NCBI GenBank assembly: GCA_003260075.1
Contig: QLIY01000347.1
Span: 62,001-126,000 of the forward strand
Reading direction: 5' to 3'
Origin: Phallusia mammillata
Taxonomy: Eukaryota; Chordata; Ascidiacea; Phlebobranchia; Ascidiidae
DNA: 64,000 bases
Shown: one piece after another, positions 13,561 to 25,300 of the stretch
Layout of the letters: each line of letters begins with the position of its first letter
Numbering within the stretch: position 1 is the first letter of the stretch
The notes under the pieces: model-generated
Database searches by the model: none
Told to the model about the DNA's origin: nothing
What the model saw: only the letters and a program-made list of their open reading frames with translations
Position numbers and translations under genes: made by a program

Positions 13561-14995
13561 ACTCGCAAACGGCTTTTCGACCTTCAAAGGGCGTGCCTGG
13601 GATGATTGCACCACGGTTTCGATGTTATTGAAAATCTATGCAGGGTTAATACAAAAGTTTGTGCGTAAATTGATCATTGTTCGCTAACGAGCTTGCGTAA
13701 CGGAAATACGCACGAATCAGACCACGAGCTCGGCCAAAGCGGATGTAAACAAGGTCGGAAAAAGTCCGCGCAAAACTAACGGAGGGGGATATTAAATAAG
13801 TTTCCACGACAAGAAAATTCGTTGAAAGCAAACAGCGGCATTTGATTTTAATTTGCCAGTCGTGGCATTGCTCACCCCAAAGGCAAAGCTTCCACATAAT
13901 TTCAAGCCGGCAAACGATTGATTTCGTTAACGTTTTTCTTCATTGTATTGAAGCCTATTTCGAACTCTATCGGACATCTGATGATTTTTAATTGTTTGGA
14001 TCCAATCAAAACAACACTCGATTGATTGAACTCAATAGCATATAACGTGGTCGTGCAGTTTATAATCTATAATCTAAACATTTGAATCTGGTACGACATC
14101 GCCATACTAGACTCAACTCCTTACGTTATTCGCATTTGTAACTTAGGTAAAGCTTTACTGCAAAACTGTACAACAACGGACGCTGTGTTTGTTATCAATG
14201 CCCAAGCATATGATCACATATTGCTCCTGGCTCTAAACACCTCGGTGCTGTGTCTTGCAATTATCTCCAAGCCGCAAAGTTAGGGCACAACGCCCAAACA
14301 TGGTGTCGATGAGGGCCTCGCCTTAACGGTCTTCCACGAAAAGGCGATAACCAGCGAAGAGACGGTTGCATCCCAAAGCAAACGGCCCAAAACTCGATTA
14401 ACCGCAGTTTTCTACACGTTCGCACAGCCCCGAGGGTGTCTGGTGATACTTCATGATAGCGTGTATTGGCTGTTAAGTAGAAACCCTTTCTCGGAAGAAT
14501 TAGACAACAGACGCGGTGACTTGATGAATTTTTCTCCGTCGAATTCGGTGTTGTAATGCGACCCCGTGCCAGTATCGAATGGTTCTTATAACTTAATTTT
14601 GGCTAATATGCCCAATTTTGGAAGCTTAAGTCTTACTTGTGATGACCTTGTTTTAAGAGTTTATTGTGACTGTCTGTTTAAACCGATAAGAGTGGATATA
14701 ATCCAAGGTCTGTAGGGATTGTCATAAGGTGTATAGGTCATACAGATCAGCAGTTTAAAAGATATAAAAAAACATAAATTGTTTGCCAGGACAACATATT
14801 GCAAAATTACACTCACAAAAAAGATGTTTTTGTAAGCACACTGTTATAGCTAAAAAAGATAACGGTCTTAAAACGTTACACTATGTAAAATACCTACAGC
14901 AAAAAGCTAATGAAAAATGGATCTTTATAACGGCATTAAGAGGTAAAGCAAGTAATAGAGAGAAATTTTCTTTTTTTTTCATTAACTTTTGATAT

Positions 14996-14996
<1 letters not shown>

Positions 14997-15081
<85 letters not shown>
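14997..15081. other. 85-C run, probable assembly gap
   Basis: An uninterrupted run of 85 C with unrelated sequence on either side. It is one of six long runs (the others are at 27715-27799, 37458-37550, 56437-56485, 61914-61969 and 63368-63429), all C on the + strand. Perfect homopolymers of this size with no interruption are not expected in native DNA. Poly-Pro or poly-Gly frames across it should be ignored. Confidence 0.85.
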
Positions 15082-15083
<2 letters not shown>

Positions 15084-17194
15084 AAAAAACATCAGCATCT
15101 TGCCGACCGCGCCTGGCCCATCTCAAACAACACTTCCAAGAAAAAATGTTTTCCGCGTAAAACGCTCGATGCTTGTCTCCCGGCCTGATGCGTTGATGAT
15201 TGCTGACCTCAAGGTTCAGTGACGAGAAACAGACTATAACCTCACAAAGAATCCAATTTTCATCGCCTTTGCAATGCACATGTGATAAATCTGCATTGTG
15301 TGGGTATACAACTTGTCCTGTGTGTTATGAAAGTGTGTCTACAAGTTATAAAACATACCTCCCGCTGTGTGGAATCTCCAAGAGAAAATATATACAAGTA
15401 AAAGGAATGAACTCTTTTACAGTACTCCTATTGTAAAGAACAATTCAACTCCTAATCGCCTTTTTGAAATCACAAACTATGGCTGGATGGAATTGGAAAC
15501 TAGTTGGATTAAAGAGCATTGTATTTCACGTTTAAAAACAATGTAGGCTTTAATTAGGTGTTTGCAAAACGCCACGAAAACATACTTAAGCCTGTCGAAG
15601 GCCAAATGTATGTATAAGATGGGGTAATCAAACAAAACCATGCTTGAATTTAGTTTCCGAACGGGCCGGTAAAATTGCTATTATCACAAGTTAGATAAGA
15701 GCCTGAAACCAATGCTGTTGTTTGTTTTGCATATCTTGGGGTCCTTTGAGGACACATACAGGTGCCCTTCGAGAGAAGGTGAACCCAGTGTTGTTGGTTA
15801 TCCATCACTATACACATCCTCCCCGAAACCACTACGCTCTTACCGTTACTAAAACAGTTGCCTTCCTAACTAATACCTGCACGGCCAGATTGGAAAAATC
15901 CCCAAATGGCAAAAACAATAGCTCTTTGACTGCTCAATAATCGAGCCCAATCCCCGTTGAATAAGGAAGTAGAAGACGCTGTACACACCAGTATGTAGCC
16001 AAAGGATGACAATACATTTTGATAGGGGGTCTTTTTTAGTTTTCTACATAGCTCTATTGAAGGGAATTTGGCGCTCTAACATTTGTCGGTTAAGTTTTTT
16101 CTTCTATTGTTTACACACGGACCCGCGCACGCAAAGAAAAATCCCAAACGTTTGTTTGAAGATTGAGGCTTCACTTCTGTTTTCCGTGTATTGTATGTTG
16201 TCGCTAAAAACGTGGTTCAAAGGGGTTTGTTGGCTTGCGACAGGAACTTGGGCAAAACAGTTAATATACAAAATCGTGATGGTTCTGCTTTCTGGTCAAA
16301 ACAACAAGTGAAAAACTTTGGTTGATGTTAATTTTGCCCATACGCGCTCCTGCTATCATGGGCTTTAAGCAAAACCATGGTAAAAAGTGCATAAAACACA
16401 TATTTTCCTGTTAACATGCTACGGTTTGATAGAGTTTGTTATTGGGGACTATATAGCAAAGCTATGACAAAAAGTGGATAAAAACACACATTCTCCTGTG
16501 TATATGCATCGACGCTAGCCCATCCTTTAAGCTAAAGTATACACCAAACCGAAACCGGGTTCAACAACCTTAAATCTGACGCAATGTGCTGTTTTCAAAA
16601 ATTTTGCGTCGAGAAACCAATTTCAGAAATTCCTTTTTCCGCTCGAAAGCTCAAATTCGCCTGAAATCGACCACCGTAAACCCGAAGCGACTATTTCAAG
16701 CCCCGTAACCGTGCGTCGTGTGTAAGAAGTATTTTCGTGTGTTAAGTGATCACCTTTTAACGTTAGGAAAGGAATCCATTTATAGCACGTTTCACGCAAC
16801 GGCTAATGTTTCTTGCCAACATAAAACCTGCGGTTAGTAACGTCACGAACGACGTATATGGTTACGTCGCGCTAACAGGGCCGTCCGTTTGTGGCGTAAC
16901 AATCTCCAATGTTTGCTGTCCAGTTTTAAGTTTAGGTTTAAATTCGGATGCCAGAAAAGTAAAACCGGACCCCAAAATTAAAACCTTGTTTGCGAATTTC
17001 TAATTTTAACTAGAATGAGGCTTTCTCCCCTTTGACGAAATGTTACGGGTGATTCAGAAAACTTACGCCGGAAATACGTTGTCAAATACCTGGCCTTTAG
17101 TTTTTTGGTTTCGTTATTAATCCCACCTACTCATTTTGTTGTTTAGAATGTCGCGAATAACAGGGACACCAGTTTCCCGTCTGTGTCTAAAACA

Positions 17195-17750
17195 CAACAG
17201 CTGATTGGTCGAAACATCTCTTAGCGACCGCTTGACGTCAATTAACCAGACCGTATTTTGTTCGAGACGATGTGACAAAAATTTTTAGGTCGTAAAAAAA
17301 CGAATCGCTCATTAGGTAATTTCCATACCTTGCCGTAAAAAAATCTGTACTAAGGGATTTTTGTTAAAAATTATGTGACGCTAAAACAATTGTGTTTGAT
17401 TTTATTTCCATATTATAGAGTTTTATCACATATAGTACGTAAGGTTTTAAAAGTTAGGTGCCACCAAAAAGGCTCGAAGCTGAATTATACAAACTCAGCA
17501 ATGCAATAGAAAGCTTTGCAGCCATTAAATGATGGATTCAAAATCATTAAAAGATCAAGTCATTCATAACATTGAATCATAAAGCATAAGATAGATTGTA
17601 GTCTTCATCCAACAAGCAACGACTTGGGATATTCTAGTTTGAAGTATACAGTATTGCATGAAATGGTGGCATAGAAAATTCTGCGGGCAACGGAACCTTT
17701 TTCTGATTGGCTGTTGGTTGCTATAGGCAATCCTCTCCCATTGACGTCAA
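17195..17750. promoter_or_regulatory. Two CRE + CCAAT-box clusters
   Basis: Cluster 1 has gattgg near 17203 and TGACGTCA at 17233-17240. Cluster 2 has gattgg near 17704, the X-box-like gttgctataggcaat near 17717, and TGACGTCA at 17742-17749. CRE palindromes are rare by chance, and CREB, NF-Y and RFX sites often act together in promoters. The nearest gene found is NPAS4, 4.6-5 kb downstream. In vertebrates NPAS4 is a calcium/CREB-responsive gene; any link here is inference. Confidence 0.3.
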
Positions 17751-19870
17751 TGCTTTTAAACGAGCAAAAAGCACAAACAAGTTTCTGTTTGGCATTCCGG
17801 GTCTGTGTCTTATCTCAAATCGACGAGCAAGCGTTTGATCAACGGCAAAATCTTCTAACACATTGCATATCTTTCTTGCATTAGGAGAAAATGCTTGAAA
17901 TCGGTTTCCGCTAATGCTCTCTGGTGCCAGTCGTTATAAGCCACTTTTCTTAATCGGATTTTGGTGGTCTCAAATCGCGGTTTGACAATTTTAATTTACT
18001 ATGTTTCCAGGCCGAATGTTTGTTAAACTTGCGCTTACGGGACCTTAAGTAGTGTAGAGTATCAACTTTAAAACCGTTTTTATTAGATATCGTAAAATCC
18101 GCTATCGGTAATATCGTTTGTATATTTCACAAAATAATCCTGATAATGTATATAATGTTGACTGTGTGTATAAGGCTTATGTTGTATAGCCAATTTGCAT
18201 TTTACTTTTTGATTTTTCTTTGAAGATAAATCGCATTGCAAATAGGATGAACTAATTAAACCCTTCACTCCAAACCTGAATTACAAATTTAAACTTAATC
18301 CTTATGAGCATAAGCAAAAATTAGTTCAAAAAAACGGCAAATTACTTCTCGTCAAGGTCAATTACTTGTGGTGTTGTTACATTATACAAAAGCTTCAAAA
18401 CCGCGCTTCCGTTATAATCAGTGATCCTAAAAATGCAAGGCACGAATCAAATTAACATTCCTACAAATTATCACGTTAGCTCTAAAAAACACAATCTACG
18501 TAATGCACACAGGAAATGGAACCACCAACCGAAAAAACAAAGACCCACAAAAAACACCTAATTGAAACGTTGGGTGAATATAATTACCCCCTTTAACCCG
18601 GAACGATCCCCAAACTGACCAAAACGGCATACTGTTTTGACGATAAATGTTTACGGATGTGCAAATGCATTTGCGTCACTGACCACGTTGTTGAATGCCT
18701 ATCGAAGCGTTTGCGTTTTAGTTTGGCAATGTATTCTGTCTACGTCAGCGGCCGGACTTGTAAAGGTCATCCGACGAAACCAATGCGATTCTGCCTCAAG
18801 TTACGCATGCGCCGACGTGCACAAACAAGCATAAAAGCTATAAGCTGACATTTTTAACCCGACAATTATATACGGTTCTGTGCTTTTTTTGCAGACTTGG
18901 CAAAAAGACCCGTGCGCAAGTTTAAACCGCTAAAACTGTTTTAAACCCTAATATGACGCATTAGTAGAAGACACTTGCAAGAAAATTAGAGGGGGTTAAA
19001 GGTTAGGAATCTAAATTACCAATATAGGATTTGCACCCTTTGGACCAATAATAATAATCGGCCAAAATGATTTTTAGGTGCCCGTTTTAACAGTACTATG
19101 TGTGCAACAAAGAATTTGTCAACTTTTTTAATTAGTGGCGAACAAAAGTCTTCTTTTTTGTGACACTTTTTGTACGGTGTTCAAATTCGCATAAACAATC
19201 TATTAAACATCGTTTCAAAATCAGCGCAAGGATATTTCCACGAAAAAAACAATCATCAATATACACACTTCCACCGTATGATGTGCGTGTACATCGAAAC
19301 CGACAACTCCACATAAGTAAGTTTTAAAATGTCATTAAATCGAGTCGCTTTACCAATGTTGACTTGTTTGCAACGATAAAGTTTATCGCGAACCGCCACA
19401 AACTGACTTAGCATCTCAACAACCTGATGTCAGTTTATAATAATAGAACATTGCGTGAGTTTAAGCCGAAAATCAAATTCCGGTTGATTTTAGCCTCAAG
19501 CTATTTTCTCACTTTGTGCTTTAACTGCGCTGATGATATCTATAATTTGCCTTCGGGGGGAGAAAAGAGCGTTGTATTTACCAAACCCAAGGCACGTCAG
19601 GGAACAGTGATCCCGAAAATGCACCCTTTTTACCCAAGTTGAAAGGCGGGGTACGAATTGGGCTGCGGCAACGCTGCACCCATGCATGAAATAAGTATAG
19701 GAATGTCTAGTTTGAAGTGGGGTGAGCTTAAAACCTGCTCGCCTGATTTAGTTTCGCTCACTGCAACTTGCATTGCTGTCAACGGTCGCACGCGAATCAA
19801 CGAGTAACGCGTTTAAGGGATATATCTTACAATACTGAGAAGGGTAAGTTTTTATTGCTTCCGTTTGTAA

Positions 19871-20130
19871 CGGAATATCGTGTTTTGAGGCATGAGACAA
19901 TAGAATAGTACCTTGGTGTTGACTAAGGTCGAATTTCGGGTTTTCCAGTGAGTCTAAAAGTCCATGTTGTAAGAAACAACATCTCCCCCCCCCCCCGGAA
20001 TATCGTGTTTTGAGGCATGAGACAATAGAATAGTACCTTGGTGCTGATGTAAGGTCCGTTCCCGACTAAGGTCGAATTTCGGGTTTTCCAGTGAGTCTAA
20101 AGTCCATGTTGTAAGAAACAACATCTTGTC
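19871..20130. repeat. Duplicated ~120-bp segment around a C run
   Basis: 19871-19984 and 19995-20130 carry the same sequence (cggaatatcgtgttttgagg ...) separated by the C run at 19985-19996. The right copy has an extra ~18 bp near 20045. This fits the window-wide pattern of allelic overlap. Confidence 0.85.
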
Positions 20131-20319
20131 TTTGTTAAGCTCGAATAAGGAAGTTTGTGGATGGTTTTAGCCCCAAAGGGTTTCGATGTGTTTGTTCACA
20201 AAACGTGAGAACCGTTTCTTTGTTACTTTTACGTAGGCAGCTTAAAAACTGAAACTTGGACAAACGAACGGTTATATCTATGCAAAGACCATGACGTAGG
20301 CTTGAATTCAGAAACAGAT

Positions 20320-20590
20320 TTTTAGGAAACTGTATAAATCGTTTTGTGAATTTCTTTTAAAAATGATCACCATTGAATGTTTTTTTCAGATCTGTAATGG
20401 TGTTACAAGTTTTAAATACTTCGTTGGGTCGAATCAAGGCTTTTAAGACATTAATTTTAGAGAATTGTCTAAATCGTTTTGTGCATTTCGTTTGAAAATG
20501 ATCAACATTGAGTGCGTTTTTCTAAGATCTGTAAATGGTGTAAATACTTCGTTGGGTCAAACCAAGGTTTTAAGACATTTAATTTGTTGA
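20320..20590. repeat. Natural tandem duplication, unit about 134 bp
   Basis: Two diverged head-to-tail copies (about 20320-20452 and 20453-20590) share taaatcgttttgtg, aaaatgatca and aatacttcgttgggtc. No C run separates them and divergence is higher than between the C-joined pairs, so this one is probably genuine. Confidence 0.7.
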
Positions 20591-22064
20591 AACCTTTATT
20601 TTTTTGTATTAGCGATATTGTGCGCTTGTTATAGGTTTACCCCATCGCATGTGTCAGTTTCGTTTGGCAGCCCCTTCATTTAGGTTTTGTTGACATCAAG
20701 AGCAAATCGCGTCGGTAGCAAATTTTTTTATTAGTTTTGGAGCGAAACCGGAACTGGTCATTACTAGCCTTCATTTGTCATAGAACAATACGTCCTTTGT
20801 TACGTCAGGCGACGGATAAACGACTTCCGTTGCTGCAGTAACCCTCAGCCCCCCTCCCTCCCCAGTCTGAAAGCAAACAATCAATTTGAGGATGTTTCTT
20901 TATGCAGGAAGGGTTAAATGATTGAGTATAACCACGTAATCGAGTCTAGTACGGGGGATTTTTGCTAGTAGCGTTGTCCCAAGCCCTGATGTCGTTAATT
21001 TCTCGCTATTTAGAAGACATTGGTTGATGGTAGGTCGTGCTATGCATGGCCTTCGGCTAGGAAGTCTAATAGTATTTAATGGGTGGGAGTTTTTGTTATT
21101 ATCAGCATAGAGTACCCGCCATTGGGCGTTTCCTGTATTCGCATAAATGGTCTGGCAATTTTTTGTGAGCCGGTAGCATGACGTTGCGCAATCAATCACG
21201 TGTTTATTGTTGTTTATGGGGGGTTCTGCCAGGGGTCTGTGTACATACGTAGCTTCCGTTGAGCTATTCGAAAATTCGATAATATATTGCCGGAACCAAT
21301 ACGCCGCCATAAATTGCGAAACGCACGAATAATATTATTCTTGTCTGTCAAATCTAGTGAAGCGAAATATCGACATCTATACGCGTTGAAAGTATTCGTC
21401 AGCAGCCACTATAGTTGCAATGTAAACTGAAAAGTTGAACGGCGATGCGGTTGTTTATTTTCTTAAGGTTCGTTTGCATATTAGTTTTATTGGCGCCCCA
21501 AGGTGCGTTTGAAATAAGCCTAACGGGAAAAAGTTGGATCTTGATAATCAGGTTGTCTTGCGATTAACCATTTTTTGTGATCTACTGATGAATTTGAATC
21601 AGTGGACTGTATTTTTAATTTGGGTGCAATTGAAATTTGACCGTTTAATTTGAATTTTTCGATTTGCAAATTTCGGTTTGTGAGGCTACACATAAAATTT
21701 ATGACAAACAAATGTAAAACTGCACATTGTCGAAAAAATAGATCTATTGCATTTAAGTTAAACAAAAAAGATCTACTTTTCATCACGCTATTCCGTTTAG
21801 CAAATCACGCATTTTTCTGTACGTAAAAACATTCAAATATTTCAAATTTACCGATTTAGATTTGAAGGCATTTTTTCATTTTCATTTGCATCAAACGCAT
21901 TCCGCTAAAATTGTACCTGAATGGCACATTAGGAGACGCCTGGCACTCTAAACCAACAAACCCAGCGACCAGGCCATTTTTCGCCGTTCAGCGATGAAAA
22001 TTTTTCTAAATATATCGCCCAAAATCGGCGCGTTCTGTCGTGGAGTCAACAACCTCTGCGAAAG

Positions 22065-22350
22065 GGATAAAGAGAGAGCGGGAGAGCGCGAGGAGAAAAA
22101 AGAGAAAGCGCACAGGAGAGAGTGGGAGAAAAACGCGAAAGGCTAAATTGCGAGAGCTTACGCTGGCTCAGGCAGACCTTGTGTAACGTTGCTAGAGAAC
22201 GGTGCTTTTCTACATCGCAGTTCTAGACAGCAAACAACTTAATTCGTTAGCCACTTTGCGTGTGCTTAATCAAGTCGTATATTATTTGCGCCTACTGCTG
22301 CTTAGAAATCAAGTTTTGGAATTCAGCATACAGAATATTGAGACATAACT
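22065..22350 (+). promoter_or_regulatory. Likely NPAS4 proximal promoter / 5' UTR
   Basis: This is the DNA immediately upstream of the NPAS4 initiator. A purine-rich GA tract (22065-22140) is followed by ordinary sequence up to the ATG at 22351. No clear TATA box is visible and the transcription start cannot be placed from sequence. Confidence 0.35.
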
Positions 22351-25300
22351 ATGGCGCCCAACGGAAAACCAGCGTAAGTTGTGTTTTTGTGTTTTGTTTT
22401 CAACGTTGTTTTGGGGTCATGGTTTTACTTAACATTCGTAAGTGTAATACGTGTGTAGATAAATTGTGCGTTTTGGCGTATTGCATTTAGTTAAAATTGA
22501 TTAAGTGTTGTTATGTTGTGACGATATATTGTATTTCTGTAGGCTTTAAAGTTTTTAGTTTTTGTCTGAAAACTGGCAGCGTGTTTTTGTTTTTGTTGGC
22601 TGTGTAGTGTTTAGAATGGGTTGTCTTGGCCCAATTTCACCGTCTTTGCCACTTTCGCGAAATTGGACACCTGCAGTGGGCGAAGTTCTCATAGTTAAAA
22701 TCCAATTTGCTTCTTTGAACTTCTCCTACGGTGTGACGTGTGACTTTAAACGGCCGCCTCTAACTATGGGAAAATCTGTGAAGCTTTTCATTAGTGTAGT
22801 GCGAAAACCTAAACGAGCGGATAATTATTTAATTGATTTCTGACGATTAAATCAAACTTCCTCAACAAATTTTCACCTTTCGCGCCGATCCGGAGCGCCA
22901 GGGGCTCCGCGCACAGGAATGTGNTTTCGCGCCGATCCGGAGCGCTAGGGGCTCCGCGCACAGGAATGTGTATTTTTTCTCGACTTTCGTCTGTTTCGAC
23001 TCACTGCGCATGCGCAAGACGATTTTTAGCTTCGTGGCAGCCGCAGTTGTCTGTGATTGGTCGGTCGCTCGGTTTCGCCAATTGCGCCTTTTTTCCAGCG
23101 GGTCCTCGTTTTTCTACAGGCGACCCAATATGGCGGTGCATGGGTCACCCAAATAAACGGAACGCATTGGATTGCACAGAAAGCCTTTCACGTTTTGCTT
23201 TGTCACATCCCGCCAAACTATTACACCCTACTATCCCGTTGTGATGATGCCTAATGAACCCAACGATTTGAATCCATCAATTATTCTTTGACAGCGCGTC
23301 ACTGACACCTTGTCGTTAGGCATTGTGACGCAATATGATCATTGACCTAATTTTCCGGAACCAAATCGGATGACACAAAGCAAAAAATAATTAATATTAC
23401 AACACACAATTACAAATTATAATTTCGTTTCGTGTTAAGCGTAATTCAAACAATGGTCTTAGGTTTGCTTATCCGACTTTTAGGCAAAATGACTTGTAAA
23501 ACGCCGAGTAATAATATTTTAGTTAAATTTTTGCTTTCTTTCTTTACAGTAGTTTCGTGATGCAACATCAGCGTTCGGCATTGGAACCAGTTGTCGATCT
23601 TGCCCCACAAAAAGAATCTAATATCCGTGTCAAAAACGAGTGCATTCTGTTTTCACAATCCATCATGAGCGGGTAAGCAAAAAATCTAAATGTTTTCAAA
23701 AGTTTAAATAGATGGGGCATTGCAGAAAAACTTTCAGAGAGCTTATGAGATAGGTGAACATAAAATAATGTTTTTGGCAGTTCTGTTTTTAAGCAATCCA
23801 CTTTTGTATCTTATAACTATTAACATCTGGTGTTGATTTCAGACGGTGGAATCCAGCCAACAATGTACAAACTGTTGAGCCGACATCGACGACCAGCGAC
23901 GGCCCAGAGCCTCGAATTCTGTCCAAAAAGCGACGAGACTTAATCAACGCGGAAATTCGGGAATTGCAAAACTTGTTGCCTCTCAAAAAGAGCGCAAGGG
24001 AAAGACTCTCCTACCTTGGGATCCTCGCTCTTACCAACACATTCATCCGAAAGGCGACCTTCTTCAAGAAAGGTATAATTACTTTCAGTTTCTCCCTACG
24101 CTGATTGTAAACCACTAAAAACATATTCCGAAACTTGCGGGGGGTTGGGCCGTCTAATAGCCTTGCCTACATTGTGAAGGCACAATGCCCCCACTCTTTC
24201 CCCGTTTCCGGCGATTCAGCACCTCGTGAACACGTGAGTCGGGCACAAGTCCTCTTTATCCTGACTCCTGAAAATACCCGCAATTGTTGCTTGCACAATG
24301 GCGTCGCAGCGACAATGGGTAAACCTGTTGACTCACGTTTTGTATTGTTTGTCTCGTGTAGAATGCCTCAGTTGTGATGCCTCTATGAGCTGCACTCTGG
24401 TTCCTGAGTTTTCCTCGTCTCTCTGCGGCTTCCTGCTCGTTTTCAACAGAGAGGGAAAGATTCTTTACTCATCAGATAACATTCTCGACTACCTTGGCAA
24501 CACTGTGGTAAGTCAGGCTCCCAAATTTCAAAAAACCTCCAAACTACAACTTATAAATGTATATTTTTTAAGTGGAACTCAAGTTTTAAAAACTACATTT
24601 TTTGAAATTCGCAAACTTTATGAACATATTTTGACCACTAGGTGGAACTCGCCAGCCAAGGTGACAGCATTTACGACTTCGTCGACAAGGAGGATCACGA
24701 TCAAATCCGCGCACAATTGGATGTTCCACCACACGATGACCACGGAGAAGCAAGAAGACTTTCCTTCTACTGCAGAATGTCGACATCCCGTTACATGAAA
24801 ACCCAAATGCGTTCATGGAAAAACAAGGTATGTAGCTCTAACTGAAACAAACACATTATTTGTGACCATCGTTAAAACTTGTGATTTTTATGTTTTAGAT
24901 TGTCCATGTCACTGGTCGCTACCATCGCCCAGAAATGAGCAGCGATTGGTCCGATACAGTTTTCTTCGCTGTTTGCACACCGATTGAGTCAAAACCGGTC
25001 ACCGATGTACGTCACCACCCAAGTCCACGTGCCACTGAATTCAAAGCCGTCCATGGTCCGGATATGAAATTTTTGGAGGTTGGTATTTTCCTAACCTCAG
25101 ACAAAACCCTTTGGTGCCTGTTTTTGTAAATTGAGTATTTACGCTTCTTAGGTTCCAAACACGGTTGAAACTCTGCTCGGTTACGCACCAGAGGAATTGG
25201 AAAACACCAGCTGGTACGAATGGGTTTACCCTGAGGATTTGGCCCAAGCCCGTCAGCAGCATCTTAAATTCGGTAAGCATATGACGCGCGTTCAATCTTG

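Larger units (their letters stand above)
1..22000. other. Intergenic region upstream of NPAS4, no gene found
   Basis: No reading frame in this 22 kb shows a recognisable domain, a run of linked exons, or coding-type base composition. The longest frames (for example 2066-1614 on the - strand and 21310-20900 on the - strand, about 140-150 codons) have no family resemblance that I can see. What can be supported is repeats, three short duplications joined by C runs (around 11243, 12432 and 12972, plus a fourth at 19985), one long C run (14997-15081), and a few regulatory-looking motif clusters, each listed separately. An unrecognised non-coding RNA or a short exon of a distant gene cannot be excluded. 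Confidence 0.6.

Noticed and set aside
14881-15279. Reading frames rich in poly-Pro or poly-Gly across the long C runs (also at 27676-27945, 37302-37625, 56290-56606, 63118-63477)
   Set aside because: They exist only because the C runs are open in all frames. The runs are probably gap filler and the flanking residues have no domain.
20900-21310. 136-codon frame on the - strand
   Set aside because: No family resemblance or splice context; compatible with chance.
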